Shown here piece after piece: positions 26,270 to 36,157 of a DNA stretch of 64,000 bases. The translations under genes were made by a program, and so were the position numbers. The stretch is taken from NCBI GenBank assembly GCA_022791055.1, contig JAAVYI010000004.1, positions 1 to 64,000 of the forward strand, in the 5' to 3' direction. The stretch is from Clostridia bacterium. GTDB taxonomy: Bacteria > Bacillota > Clostridia > Christensenellales > Pumilibacteraceae. Each line of letters opens with the position of its first letter. Within the stretch, counting starts at the first letter, position 1. Under the pieces are notes generated by a model. That model did no database searches. It saw nothing but the letters and a program-made list of their open reading frames with translations, and was not told where the DNA came from.

Positions 26270-27439
26270 CTAGCGCAGTTCTTGCGCGCCGTCCTCGATC
26301 GTCGTGTTGTAAAAACTGGCTTTTAAACCGGTTTCCGCCGTGTAAGCCGCATCGACCGTCTTGATAAAGTCCTCTACGCAGTCCTTTTTGACCAAACTGA
26401 CGGTACAGCCGCCGAAGCCCGCGCCGGTCATGCGCGACCCGATACACGCCGGGTGCTTTCTGGCTGCGCCCGACAGCGCGTCCAGCTCGCGGCCGGTCAC
26501 TTCGTACAGATCTTTCAACGACATGTGCGACCGGTTCAGCAGTTCGCCGAAGCGTTCGATCTGCCCGGCCGAAAGCGCGGCAACCGAATCTTTGACGCGC
26601 TGGCACTCGTAGACGACGTGACGGGCGCGGTCAAGCACCTTGCCGCTCAAGACGTGTTTTTTTGCCTCGAACATGGTCGGCGTCACGTCGGCCAAGCAGG
26701 TGATCTCGGGCAGTTCTTTTTTGAGCGCGGCCAAAGCCTCTTCGGTCTCGGCGCGGCGCTCGTTGTACTTGGACTCGCCCAAAGCCCGCTTTTTGTTGCA
26801 GTTGGCGATGACCAGCGCATAGTCGCCCAGTTTGAGCGGCACATACTGATAGTCGAGCGTCTTGCAGTTTAGCAAAATGGCGTTTTCCTTCTTGCCCATA
26901 CTGGACGCGAATTGATCCATGATCCCGCAGTTGACGCCGTTATACTCGTTCTCCGACTTCTGACTCAACACCGCCAACTCGACTTTGTCGACGCCCTTGC
27001 CGCCGGCCTCTGCCGAAAACGTCGCCAGCGTCATCGCCGTCGCCACCTCGATCGACGCCGACGAACTCAAGCCCGACCCGAACGGCACGTCGGCATCGTA
27101 CAGCAGATCGCAGCCGACGACCTTATACCCGAGCTGTTGCATGGTGTACGCCACGCCCGCCTGGTAGTCGCCCCAAGGCAGATCGCGGTAGCTGTCGAGC
27201 TTGTTAATATCCAGTTCGACTTTGTGGTCGATGGTCGTCGCTCTTAAGCGAATGATGTTGTCGTTACGCTTGCGCGCCGCGACGACGCAACGCAAGTTGA
27301 GCGCCGCCGGGAACACAGGGCCGCCGCAGTAGTCGATATGCTCGCCGATCAGGTTGACGCGGCCGGCCGCCGAAAACAGCCGCACTTCGCCTTCGCCGTA
27401 TTCGGCCTCGAACCGTTGAACGATGTCTTGGATCTTCAT
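26270..27439 (-). CDS. galK: Galactokinase
   Basis: Phosphorylates galactose at C1 in the Leloir pathway. All GHMP motifs are present: the galactokinase signature GRVNLIGEHIDYCGG near residue 30, the ATP loop GSGLSSSAS near residue 120, the catalytic base region CGIMDQFAS and the C-terminal GAGFGGCTV. At 389 residues it has the normal length. The start follows AAGGAG. It lies 12 bp behind pflA and is the last gene of that cluster; galT and galE are not in the window. Confidence 0.96.
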   Translation of the reverse strand: MKIQDIVQRFEAEYGEGEVRLFSAAGRVNLIGEHIDYCGGPVFPAALNLRCVVAARKRNDNIIRLRATTIDHKVELDINKLDSYRDLPWGDYQAGVAYTMQQLGYKVVGCDLLYDADVPFGSGLSSSASIEVATAMTLATFSAEAGGKGVDKVELAVLSQKSENEYNGVNCGIMDQFASSMGKKENAILLNCKTLDYQYVPLKLGDYALVIANCNKKRALGESKYNERRAETEEALAALKKELPEITCLADVTPTMFEAKKHVLSGKVLDRARHVVYECQRVKDSVAALSAGQIERFGELLNRSHMSLKDLYEVTGRELDALSGAARKHPACIGSRMTGAGFGGCTVSLVKKDCVEDFIKTVDAAYTAETGLKASFYNTTIEDGAQELR

Positions 27440-27451
27440 AGATACTCCTTA

Positions 27452-28144
27452 TCATAAATTATTTTCGATGATTTTGTTGCACGCTTGCAATTTTTCTTGC
27501 GACAGCGGCGGCACGCCCTGTAGCGGCGGCTCTATGCCGATCGCTTTCCACTTATGCGCGCCCATGGTGTGATACGGCAACAGCTCGAGCTTTTCCGCGC
27601 CTAAGGATAGCGCTTTGAGTTTGCGCAACTGTTCGGCGCCGTCGGTAATGCCCTCGACGATGACCTGCCGCACCCAAAACCGTTTGCCGTGCGCCCGTAA
27701 ATAATCAAGCGTTTGCAGCGTCGTCTCGAGCTTGCCGCCCGTCAGGTCGGTAAACCCTTGCGGGTCGGTGTGCTTGACGTCGAGGATGACGAGGTCGGCT
27801 TTTTCGAGTACGTCGGGCGCGAACACCGACCCGGCCGTATCGAGCGCGGTATGTATGCCTTTCTTTTTGAGCGCGTCGAGCAATGCCGCCGTGAACGCAG
27901 TCTGTAATAGCGGCTCGCCGCCCGACAGCGTGACGCCGCCCGTACAGTAGTCGCGGTACCGCTCGACTTCTCCGATCACTTCGTCGACCGTTGTCTCCCG
28001 CCCTGCTTGCACATGCAACATGTCGGCATTGTGACAGTACTTGCACCGAAGCGGACATCCGGCCAAAAATACCACCGTACGTAACCCCGGCCCGTCCAAC
28101 GCCCCCAAATGCTCGTAGGAGACAACTCTGCCAATCGTATTCAT
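27452..28144 (-). CDS. pflA: Pyruvate formate-lyase-activating radical SAM enzyme
   Basis: Makes the glycyl radical on PflB using S-adenosylmethionine and a 4Fe-4S cluster. The CX3CX2C cluster motif is CPLRCKYC near residue 31, followed by the SAM-binding TLSGGEPLLQ. It has 230 residues, slightly short but normal. The start follows AGGAG. It is separated from pflB by 364 bp of repeats, so it may be transcribed from the pflB message or separately. Confidence 0.95.
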   Translation of the reverse strand: MNTIGRVVSYEHLGALDGPGLRTVVFLAGCPLRCKYCHNADMLHVQAGRETTVDEVIGEVERYRDYCTGGVTLSGGEPLLQTAFTAALLDALKKKGIHTALDTAGSVFAPDVLEKADLVILDVKHTDPQGFTDLTGGKLETTLQTLDYLRAHGKRFWVRQVIVEGITDGAEQLRKLKALSLGAEKLELLPYHTMGAHKWKAIGIEPPLQGVPPLSQEKLQACNKIIENNL

Positions 28145-28212
28145 TCGTTTTGTCCTCTCCTAATTATCGCAAGAGATTGCCGCGGCCTCGCAATGACCTT
28201 TCTTTCGGTGCA

Positions 28213-28404
28213 CCGCACTACGTCCCACGTGAGGCCGTAGAGTGATACAATGTTACACTTGACGGCGGAGAATGCGCCGCACTACGTCCTACGTGAAGCC
28301 GTAGAGTGATACAATGTTACACTTGACGGCGGAGAGTGCGCCGCACTACGTCCCACGTGAGGCCGTAGAGTGATACAATGTTGCACTTGACGGCGGAGAG
28401 TGCG
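28213..28404. repeat. Three tandem copies of a 64-bp repeat
   Basis: Three head-to-tail 64-bp units begin at 28213, 28277 and 28341 with only a few differences. Each contains CTACG and CGTAG half-sites around CACGTGA-like bases. There are no spacers, so this is not a CRISPR array. A CATTGCGAG-family palindrome lies at 28168-28195. Confidence 0.85.
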
Positions 28405-28494
28405 CCGTAGGTCGACAACAGGGGCGCGGGCGACTTAGGCGCGTAGTTCGATCTACGTAACTAAGTCGCCCGCGCACACGTAGTCGGCCTACGG
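28405..28494. repeat. 90-bp near-palindrome downstream of pflB
   Basis: Nested inverted repeats: CCGTAGGTCGAC (28405-28416) with 28483-28494 (one mismatch), a perfect 15-bp pair 28424-28438 with 28461-28475, and CGTAG/CTACG inside. Its outer arm is continuous with the tandem repeat. It ends 15 bp from the pflB stop. Confidence 0.8.
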
Positions 28495-28508
28495 TGTGCT
28501 ATACGCCG

Positions 28509-30731
28509 TCAAACCCTCTCGAAGAAGGTGCGTTTTAGCACTTCCTCTCTGTGGCCGCGGCTCAAAACGCCGAAACGAACGGCGTAGCCGGAGACGCGAA
28601 TGGTCAAGTGCGGATATTTTTCGGGGTGGTTGTGAGCGTCTAGCAGCACGTCTTTATTATACACGTTGATGTTGAGATGATGCCCTTTTTTCTTGAAATA
28701 CCCGTCGAGAATGGAGACGAGATTTTTGGTGCGCTCGGGGTCGGTCTTGCCGAGCGTGGTCGGCACCAGACCGAAGGTGTTGGAAATGCCGTCGCGGCAA
28801 GACGCATATTTGAGTTTGGCCACCGAATTGAGCGACGCCAACGCGCCGCGCTTTTCGCGGTTGTGCAAAGGATTGGCGCCGGGTGCGAACGGCTCGCCCG
28901 ATTTTCTTCCGCACGGCGTCGCGCCCGTCTTTTTGCCGTAAACGACGTTCGACGTGATCGTCAGCAGGCTCAAGGTATGCACCGCGCCGCGGTACGCCTT
29001 GGTGCGGCGCAACGCCTCGATGAAATAGTCGACCAGTTCCGACGCGATCGAATCGACGCGATCGTCGTCGTTGCCGTACTGCGGATACTCCCCTTCGGTC
29101 TTGTAATCGACGATCAGTCCATTGTCATCGGCAACGGTCTCAACATGCGCGTACTTGATCGCCGACAGGCTGTCGGCCGCCACCGAAATGCCGGCCGCGC
29201 CGAACGCCATCAGCCGTTCCGGATAGGTGTCGTGCAAAGCCATTTCCAGTTTCTCGTAGGCGTACTTGTCGTGCATATAATGAATGATGTTCATCGTCGA
29301 CACGTAGGTATGCGCCAGCCAGTCGATATAGGTCTTGTAGCGGTCGAGCACGGTGTCATAGTCGAGCGCGCCCTGTAGCGGCGGCATTTCGGGGCCGATC
29401 TGCACGCCGCCAACCTCGTCCTTGCCGCCGTTGATCGACAGCAGCAGCAGTTTGGGCAGGTTGCAACGCGCGCCGAAGAACTGCATTTGCTTGCCGATCT
29501 GCATGGCCGACACGCAGCACGCGATGCCGTAATCGTCGCCGTACAGCGGCCGCATGATGTCATCGTTCTCGTACTGGATCGAACTGGTGTCGACGCTGAC
29601 CTTGGCGCAAAACTCTTTCCACCCGGTCGGCAGGTCGTTGCTCCACAGCACCGTCAAATTGGGTTCGGGCGCGGTCTTGAGGTTGTACAGCGTGTGCAAA
29701 AAGCGGAAACTCGATTTGGTAACGAGCGGCCGCCCGTCGATACCGATGCCGCCGAGCGACTCCGTGACCCAGGTCGGATCTCCTGCGAACAGCTCGTTGT
29801 ATTCGGGGGTGCGCAGTTGCCGTGACATGCGCAACTTCAAAACAAGCTGATCGACCAGCTCCTGCGCGCCGCTCTCGTCGAGAATGCCTTCTGCCAAATC
29901 GCGCTCGAAATAGATGTCGAGGAAGGTCGACACGCGACCGAAACTCATCGCCGCGCCGTTCTGCTCCTTGATCGCCGCCAAGTATCCGTAGTACGTCCAC
30001 TGCACGGCCTCGCGCGCGTTCGTCGCCGGCTGCGAAATGTCGTCGCCGTATGCCGCCGCCATTTCTTTGAGTTTCCCGAGGAAATCGATCTGCCGGAACA
30101 GTTCTTCCCGCAATCGGATATTTTCCTCGTCCATGTCGTGCTTGCCGGTCTCGGCGTAGTCGGCGCGCTTCCACTCGATCAGCTTATCGACGCCGTAGAG
30201 CGCGACGCGGCGATAGTCGCCGATGATACGGCCGCGGCCGTAGGCGTCGGGCAAGCCCGTCAAAATGCCGTATTTCCGAAGCGCGCGCATTTCGGGCGTA
30301 TACACGCGGAACACGCCGTCGTTGTGCGTCGTCTTAAAGCGGAAGTTCTCTTCGACCTCTTCGCTTAAACTGTACCCGTAGGCCTCGCAGGCCTGTTTGG
30401 CCATGCGAATGCCGCCGAACGGGTTGACGCCGCGCTTTAGGGGCGCGTCGGTCTGCAAGCCGAAGATCAGTTCGTTTTCGCGGTCGAGATACCCGGGCGC
30501 ATAGGTCAACAGGCTGGACACGTGCTGCGTGTCGATGTCAAGTACGCCGCCCTTTTCCCGTTCGGCCGCAAGCAGTACTTCGTATTTTTCGGTCAAGCCT
30601 TTTGTACGCGCGGTCGGCTTCGCCAAAAACTTCCCGTCGCCGGTGTACGGCGCGTAATTGAGTTGTATAAAATCCCGCACGTCCGGGCGCGTTTCCCACG
30701 CCCCTGTTTTAAAGTTTCTCCACGCTTGCAT
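28509..30731 (-). CDS. pflB: Pyruvate formate-lyase
   Basis: Glycyl-radical enzyme converting pyruvate and CoA to acetyl-CoA and formate under anaerobic conditions. The adjacent catalytic cysteines are in IACCVSAM near residue 403, and the radical glycine is in RVSGYAVRF near residue 713. The length of 740 residues is normal for true PFL. The start overlaps the end of the GH2 gene by 23 bp and follows GGAGG, so it is coupled to that gene. Its presence supports a fermentative anaerobe. Confidence 0.96.
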   Translation of the reverse strand: MQAWRNFKTGAWETRPDVRDFIQLNYAPYTGDGKFLAKPTARTKGLTEKYEVLLAAEREKGGVLDIDTQHVSSLLTYAPGYLDRENELIFGLQTDAPLKRGVNPFGGIRMAKQACEAYGYSLSEEVEENFRFKTTHNDGVFRVYTPEMRALRKYGILTGLPDAYGRGRIIGDYRRVALYGVDKLIEWKRADYAETGKHDMDEENIRLREELFRQIDFLGKLKEMAAAYGDDISQPATNAREAVQWTYYGYLAAIKEQNGAAMSFGRVSTFLDIYFERDLAEGILDESGAQELVDQLVLKLRMSRQLRTPEYNELFAGDPTWVTESLGGIGIDGRPLVTKSSFRFLHTLYNLKTAPEPNLTVLWSNDLPTGWKEFCAKVSVDTSSIQYENDDIMRPLYGDDYGIACCVSAMQIGKQMQFFGARCNLPKLLLLSINGGKDEVGGVQIGPEMPPLQGALDYDTVLDRYKTYIDWLAHTYVSTMNIIHYMHDKYAYEKLEMALHDTYPERLMAFGAAGISVAADSLSAIKYAHVETVADDNGLIVDYKTEGEYPQYGNDDDRVDSIASELVDYFIEALRRTKAYRGAVHTLSLLTITSNVVYGKKTGATPCGRKSGEPFAPGANPLHNREKRGALASLNSVAKLKYASCRDGISNTFGLVPTTLGKTDPERTKNLVSILDGYFKKKGHHLNINVYNKDVLLDAHNHPEKYPHLTIRVSGYAVRFGVLSRGHREEVLKRTFFERV

Positions 30732-33045
30732 AGCGCACCTCCAAATCGTATTCGTTCTTGCCCCAGCGCGACCAAACGGTTATCTTGCCGAGTCCTTCTT
30801 GCACACTCTTGATATAAAAGCCGATCGATCCGCCCGAAAAATTCCTAAGCTCCGGCCCGACCAACGACACGCTGCCCGACGCCGCCACGCGCACAGGCGA
30901 ATTTTCGTATGCGAGCGTCATGCCGTTTCCGTCGGTCGCGGTGACGGAAACCTTGACCATTTCATACGCGCCGGCGATCTCGGGGAACGCGCATTCGACC
31001 GCCACCGTCTGGCCGTTGCCGCTCTGCGGGAAGTATCCGACCGCGCGGGTCGAGACGACCTCGCCGCCGCGCACGCCCTCCAACCGATAGGACACCAGCG
31101 CATACAGATATTTATCGGCCAGGCGCTTAAAGCCCTCGCCGTCGGTTTTAATCGACCGCGCAACCATGCGCACCGCCAGCTTGTCCCAAAAGGATAAGCC
31201 GGTCATACCTTTACGGCGGATCTTTTGAAACAGACGTTTACACAGCCGTTCAAAAAACGGTGTCATGCCCTCGTCGATAAGCAGCCCGCCGATAAAATCG
31301 TCGATGAACACAGGCGGGTGTCGCAAATGCTTGTACCGCTTGCGGTCGGGAAAATACTCGCCGACCAAACTTTCGCCGCGATACAATCGCACACTGTCGC
31401 AGTTGGTGAACACGGTAAGACGGCCGTCGAACTCGTCGTTATAGAGCGGCTCGACCGGATACAGCACCGGCTGTAATTCCGCCTGCGACATGTAGGCATA
31501 GGCGGCCGGTTTTAAATTGCGGTACATGTCCGTTACGCCCGAGTGCCAAACCGAATCGCCGCTACCCTTATGCCGCGCGGTGTGAAAGTCCGACAAACTC
31601 ATACCGATACAGCCGTCGATCGACTTGCTGCCCAGCACCTTGTCGAGTACGTCGAGATGCGCGAGCGCGTGCGCGCGGCGGTCGGCCACGGGGTCGAAGT
31701 TCTTGACTTGCCACGCGCCCGAATGCTCGGTGATCAGATACGGAATGAACAGCTGCGCCGTTTTGCGCGGGCGCGAAACGCCGGTCTTGCGCGTCTCGTT
31801 AAAGCCGAACACGTCCTCGTACAGACGACTGCCCATGAACGAGCGCGCGCCCAGCACGGCGCGCGACGGGTCGAGGTCTTTGGCGCATTTGGCGGTCTTG
31901 AAATACAGCTCGTCGCAGTCGGGCGAGTTGTTGGCGCGCACGCCCCAAGCGATGACCGACGGGCTGTTGCGGTCGCGTATCACCGTTTCGGCGATGATGT
32001 CGACCATCGCGCTTTTCCAGCGCGTGTCGCCGATATAGCCGTCGCCGCCGAAGTCCTCGATGACCATCAGGCCGATCCGGTCGCACTCCTCGATGAACGA
32101 GCGCGCCGCCAACCCCAGTGTGCGCACGCAGTTACAGCCCAAGCTTTTTATAAGCCGCGCGTCGCTTTTCTCGAGCGTGTCGGGCGCGGCTCGGCCGATG
32201 CCCGGATAGGAATCGATGCGGTTTAGGCCGATCAGTTTGATCTTATTGCCGTTTAAGCGGAATCCGTCGCGGTAAAACGCCGCCGTTCGGAACGCGAAGT
32301 CGGTCGTATATTCGTCGATCGGTTTCGAGCCGGACATCAGCCGCACGTGCGCGGTGTAAACGGCCGGATTATCGGGCGACCACAGCTCGTGCCGCTCGAC
32401 GCTGCCGGTCAGGCGCACGCGCTCGCCCAACACCGATTTGGCGCCGAGGCGGCCGACGGTCTCTCCGTTCCAATCGGTTATGTACGCGTCGACCGCCGTT
32501 TCGGGATAAAAGTCGGCGAGCAGTACGTCGATACTCAACTCGGCCGACGCAGCGGCAGTAACGGCCGCATCGCGGATAATGCCGCCGCTCTCAATGACCA
32601 GGTTGATTTTTCTGCACACGCCGTACTGCAAGAGATTGCCCTTGCCCGCGCCCGGTACATCCTTCTTGACGCGCGCGTCGAGCTTGACGACGACGATATT
32701 GCGGTAGTCGAATTTGATCGGCGCGGTCACGTCGGCGGTAAACGGCGTGCCGCCTTTATGCGAGGTGACGAACATGCCGTTGACATAAACTTCGGCGTAG
32801 TTGTCCGCCCCATCGAACCGTAACAGCAAGCGACAACCGTTGTACGACTCCGGCACGACCAGTTCGCGCACGTAGGTCGAGACGGCGCGCATGTCGTTCG
32901 GCTCGAAATATTCGGTTTTCAGTTCGATCGAATTGTGCGGCAGTTCGACGTTTTTAAAGCCCTCGAACGCGCCTTTTTCCAGGCACGCTTTGTCGAATCC
33001 TAAGCGGAATCGCCAGCCGTCGTTGATCGGAATGACTTTTTTCAT
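30709..33045 (-). CDS. Glycoside hydrolase family 2-like protein with altered acid/base residue
   Basis: A 778-residue cytoplasmic protein (no signal peptide) with GH2 architecture: N-terminal jelly roll ([14 protein letters not shown]..., residues 35-150), immunoglobulin-like domain (about 160-255), TIM barrel (about 260-500) and C-terminal beta domains. The nucleophile region reads [10 protein letters not shown], with Glu present. The acid/base position, normally Asn-Glu in WGVRxNE, reads WGVRANNS, so the catalytic Glu is replaced by Asn. It may be inactive, use another residue or act on an activated substrate. Substrate class would be beta-galactoside or beta-glucuronide by family. It starts one base past the ATPase stop and overlaps pflB. 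Confidence 0.85.
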   Translation of the reverse strand: MKKVIPINDGWRFRLGFDKACLEKGAFEGFKNVELPHNSIELKTEYFEPNDMRAVSTYVRELVVPESYNGCRLLLRFDGADNYAEVYVNGMFVTSHKGGTPFTADVTAPIKFDYRNIVVVKLDARVKKDVPGAGKGNLLQYGVCRKINLVIESGGIIRDAAVTAAASAELSIDVLLADFYPETAVDAYITDWNGETVGRLGAKSVLGERVRLTGSVERHELWSPDNPAVYTAHVRLMSGSKPIDEYTTDFAFRTAAFYRDGFRLNGNKIKLIGLNRIDSYPGIGRAAPDTLEKSDARLIKSLGCNCVRTLGLAARSFIEECDRIGLMVIEDFGGDGYIGDTRWKSAMVDIIAETVIRDRNSPSVIAWGVRANNSPDCDELYFKTAKCAKDLDPSRAVLGARSFMGSRLYEDVFGFNETRKTGVSRPRKTAQLFIPYLITEHSGAWQVKNFDPVADRRAHALAHLDVLDKVLGSKSIDGCIGMSLSDFHTARHKGSGDSVWHSGVTDMYRNLKPAAYAYMSQAELQPVLYPVEPLYNDEFDGRLTVFTNCDSVRLYRGESLVGEYFPDRKRYKHLRHPPVFIDDFIGGLLIDEGMTPFFERLCKRLFQKIRRKGMTGLSFWDKLAVRMVARSIKTDGEGFKRLADKYLYALVSYRLEGVRGGEVVSTRAVGYFPQSGNGQTVAVECAFPEIAGAYEMVKVSVTATDGNGMTLAYENSPVRVAASGSVSLVGPELRNFSGGSIGFYIKSVQEGLGKITVWSRWGKNEYDLEVRYASVEKL

Positions 33046-33046
33046 A

Positions 33047-35704
33047 CTAGTTGAATATCCTTATGGCGTTGACCAACCGCATACATACGGCGACGATGAA
33101 ATAGCTGACCAGCAAGGTAATAATGACGAAAAACAGATCGGTGAGTTCCAGTTTGCAAATGCCGAACACGCTTTGCGGCATCAGCGCCGCCGCGAGAATA
33201 CAAATGGTCGACGTGACGATCATCAGCACGCTGCGGAATGCGTCGAGCGGCTCGCAGATCTTCAACAGAATCATCATGCCGGAGAACGTCATGGCGAGCA
33301 CGCTCATACAAATATAGGCGTCCCAGCCTTCCATACCGCGCACGACGATAACCTTGCCGTTGGTGAAATAGCTGTACAAAAACACCGCCATCACGCTGAT
33401 ACAAAGCGTCATGCCGCCGGGGATACAGCGCGAAATAACGTTGGTCAAGAACTTGCCTTTGATGATGTTCTTATTCGGCTGCAAGGCGAGCGCGAACGAC
33501 GGTATGGCGATGACAAACCATTCGAGCAACAGCAGGTTGGACGTGTCGAACGGATACTTGACGCCGTTTGTGATCGTCAGCACCAAAAAGACAATCGTCA
33601 GCACGATCGACATAAACGTTTTCATCAAAAACAGCGACGACGATTTTTGGATGTTGTTGACCACCCGCCGCCCCTCTTTTACGACGTCGGGCATCGACGT
33701 GAAATTGGAGTCGAGCAGCACCAGGTGACTGACGTTGCGCGCCGCCTCCGCGCCCGAGGCGATCGCCACCGAACAGTCGGCCTCGCGCATGGCGAGAATG
33801 TCGTTAACGCCGTCGCCGGTCATCGCCACGGTGTGGCCTTTGGCCTTGATCGACTTGACGAGCAAGCACTTTTGTTCGGGCGTGACGCGGCCGAACACCG
33901 TATACTTGTTGGCCGCCTCGATGACTTCCTGTTCGGACAGCCCCTCGAGACTGATGTACAGCTCGGCATTCTCGACGCCGACGCGGCGCGCGACTTCCGA
34001 CACCGTAACGGGGTTGTCGCCCGAAATGACCTTGACGGCGACGTTGTTTTCCTTAAACCAGCGAATGGTCTCGACGGCGTCGTCGCGGATATGGTCCTCG
34101 ATGACGATGAGGCACAGCGGACGGCGCACGGCGGGCAGACGCTCGCCCTGCATTTCGGCCGGCGAGTGCGCCAACACCAACACGCGGAATCCGTTGGCCG
34201 CATTCTCGGAGATCAGCTTTTCGATACGGACGCCCAAGTCCTTTAAAACAAATTCGGGCGCGCCCAACATATAGGTGCCGGCGCCCTCGAAGGTGACGGC
34301 CGACAACTTTCTTTGCGAAGAAAACGGCATGACCTTGATCGGTTTCAAAGCCTGGCTGTAGCCGAATCGGTTGGCGAGCGCCATCGCCGTTTGGTTGTTG
34401 TCCTCGGTCGCGGTCAGCATCGAGCCGATGACGTCCTGCAAGGAATGTTCGGTCTCGCCGCCCTTTAACTCGATGATATTGTTGACCTGCATACTACCGT
34501 CGGTGATCGTGCCGGTCTTGTCGAGGCACAGCACGTCGACGCGCGCCAGCATTTCGATACAGTAGATGTCTTGCACCAGCGTCTTGCGCTTGGCCAGACG
34601 GATAACCGACACGGCGAGCGCTACCGTCGTCAACAGGAACATGCCGGCCGGGATCATGCCGATGACCGACCCGGAAATACTCGAAATAATATCTTTCCAC
34701 TTGTCGGGGCCTGCCGGCGTTTGCTTGCTGTATACCCACAGCATGATGATCGCCAGCGGCACGATAATGCACGAAATGACGCGGATAAACAGTCGGATCG
34801 AGGCGTTCAGTTCGCTCTTGGGCTTGCGATAGCGCTTGGCGTAGCTGGTCAGCGTTTCGACGTAGTTGGCCGCGCCGACTTTATCGACGCGCGCATACAC
34901 CGATCCGCTCGAGACGAACGAGCCGGAATACACGGCGTCGCCCACTTTCTTTTTGACCGGTACGCTCTCGCCCGTCAGCATCGACTCGTTGACTTCGCAC
35001 TCGCCGCACACAACGATACAGTCGGCGCAGATCTGCTTGCCCATTTCCAAGCACATAATATCGTCGAGCACCACTTCGGCAACCGGGATCGTCCTTTTTT
35101 CCCCGTCGCGTATGACCTGCGCGGTCGGCGCGGTAATCAGACTGAGCTTATCGACCGTGCGTTTACTGCGAATCTCCTGAATGATACCGATGCCGATGTT
35201 GGCAATGATGATGATCATGAAAAACAGCTGCGAGATCGAAGCGCCGACGGCGATCAGCGCCGCCGCGACCGCAAAGGTCAACAGATTGAGAAAGGTGAAG
35301 ATATTGGTGAAAAAGATGTTGCGATACGTCTTGCCGCTCTTTTTACGCGTGGCGTTGAAATACCCGTCCTCCATACGCTTGTCTACTTGCGCTTTGCTCA
35401 AACCGAACTTGACGTCCGGCTCGTAGCGCTCGGCCACAGACAGATCGGCCGTCGCTTTGACCTTGTATCTCTTGCTCCCTTTGCGCTGCTCCTGCGACAA
35501 CAGCGTACCGTCGATCGTCGGCGCGTGCGGAACGACAGGGACTTCCGTCTCTTCGAATACGGTCTGATCGATGTGCAACTCGTATTCTTCTTGCGTCGTG
35601 ACCGTCGGCGTGACTGTGTTGGTCGCCTTGGTGACTACGTTGCGCTTCGTCTTGCTCGCCGTCGATTTACCGGCGCTCGTTTTTGTCGTCGTCTTTTTTT
35701 CCAT
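33047..35704 (-). CDS. Cation-transporting P-type ATPase (CtpE-like)
   Basis: Membrane ion pump of 885 residues. The phosphorylation motif DKTGT is near residue 395, TGES near 244 and the hinge TGDGVNDILAMREAD near 630; about ten transmembrane helices are visible. Helix M4 reads GMIPAGMFLLTT where CtpE/YoaE relatives have PEGL, which may alter ion choice; calcium or manganese is the family's usual substrate. The first 75 residues are a Lys/Thr/Ala-rich extension of low complexity. I prefer the ATG at 35704, five bases after GGGAG, to a GTG at 35710. It is the first gene of a cluster with GH2, pflB, pflA and galK. Confidence 0.88.
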   Translation of the reverse strand: MEKKTTTKTSAGKSTASKTKRNVVTKATNTVTPTVTTQEEYELHIDQTVFEETEVPVVPHAPTIDGTLLSQEQRKGSKRYKVKATADLSVAERYEPDVKFGLSKAQVDKRMEDGYFNATRKKSGKTYRNIFFTNIFTFLNLLTFAVAAALIAVGASISQLFFMIIIIANIGIGIIQEIRSKRTVDKLSLITAPTAQVIRDGEKRTIPVAEVVLDDIMCLEMGKQICADCIVVCGECEVNESMLTGESVPVKKKVGDAVYSGSFVSSGSVYARVDKVGAANYVETLTSYAKRYRKPKSELNASIRLFIRVISCIIVPLAIIMLWVYSKQTPAGPDKWKDIISSISGSVIGMIPAGMFLLTTVALAVSVIRLAKRKTLVQDIYCIEMLARVDVLCLDKTGTITDGSMQVNNIIELKGGETEHSLQDVIGSMLTATEDNNQTAMALANRFGYSQALKPIKVMPFSSQRKLSAVTFEGAGTYMLGAPEFVLKDLGVRIEKLISENAANGFRVLVLAHSPAEMQGERLPAVRRPLCLIVIEDHIRDDAVETIRWFKENNVAVKVISGDNPVTVSEVARRVGVENAELYISLEGLSEQEVIEAANKYTVFGRVTPEQKCLLVKSIKAKGHTVAMTGDGVNDILAMREADCSVAIASGAEAARNVSHLVLLDSNFTSMPDVVKEGRRVVNNIQKSSSLFLMKTFMSIVLTIVFLVLTITNGVKYPFDTSNLLLLEWFVIAIPSFALALQPNKNIIKGKFLTNVISRCIPGGMTLCISVMAVFLYSYFTNGKVIVVRGMEGWDAYICMSVLAMTFSGMMILLKICEPLDAFRSVLMIVTSTICILAAALMPQSVFGICKLELTDLFFVIITLLVSYFIVAVCMRLVNAIRIFN

Positions 35705-35726
35705 ATTCACTCCCGATACGGAATTA

Positions 35727-35756
35727 AGTATAGCACAAGCGCTATGCGATTGTCAA
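35727..35756 (-). promoter_or_regulatory. Sigma-70-type promoter of the ATPase-GH2-pfl cluster
   Basis: Minus-strand TTGACA (35756-35751), an 18-base spacer and TATACT (35732-35727), about 23 bases upstream of the ATPase ATG. Confidence 0.8.
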
Positions 35757-36038
35757 TAAAAAGCCCGTGCCTTTCGGCAAAATCTGCCGTCGATTTTTCT
35801 TTCCTTGCCGCAAATACCACAATATACTGTGTTTGTATCTCATTTTATGCACAAGATATGTAATTTTGTCCTGTTTTTACCCGAACAGCGGCTTGTCCCG
35901 CCGCCGCGCCGACTTTTGCGCAAACGATTTGGAACCGTTATTCGCTTTTATTTGCCCGAATTTGCACGCAAAAATCGCAATTTTATACAATACGTTAAAG
36001 ACATTCGCCCAAAAATTCTCGATTCTTTTGAAAAACTC

Positions 36039-36068
36039 TTGCATGGCGGGTTGCTTTCGTGGTATTAT
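36039..36068 (+). promoter_or_regulatory. Promoter of the giant repeat protein
   Basis: TTGCAT (36039-36044), an 18-base spacer and TATTAT (36063-36068), then a leader of about 80 bases. The region 35757-36038 is AT-rich, without a gene or clear structure. Confidence 0.65.
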
Positions 36069-36157
36069 AGAATCGAGGATATATTACTAAAGTATTATTC
36101 ACCTTAGAAAAATGTTCTCTAATCTTGGACAATTCCGTTTTCAGACGAGGAAACTTT

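Noticed and set aside
28213-28404. Possible CRISPR array
   Set aside because: The 64-bp units are contiguous with no spacers and no cas genes are present.
28213-28404. Possible parS sites in the 64-bp repeats (CACGTGA core)
   Set aside because: The flanks do not match the Firmicute parS consensus, and the site is not near parA.
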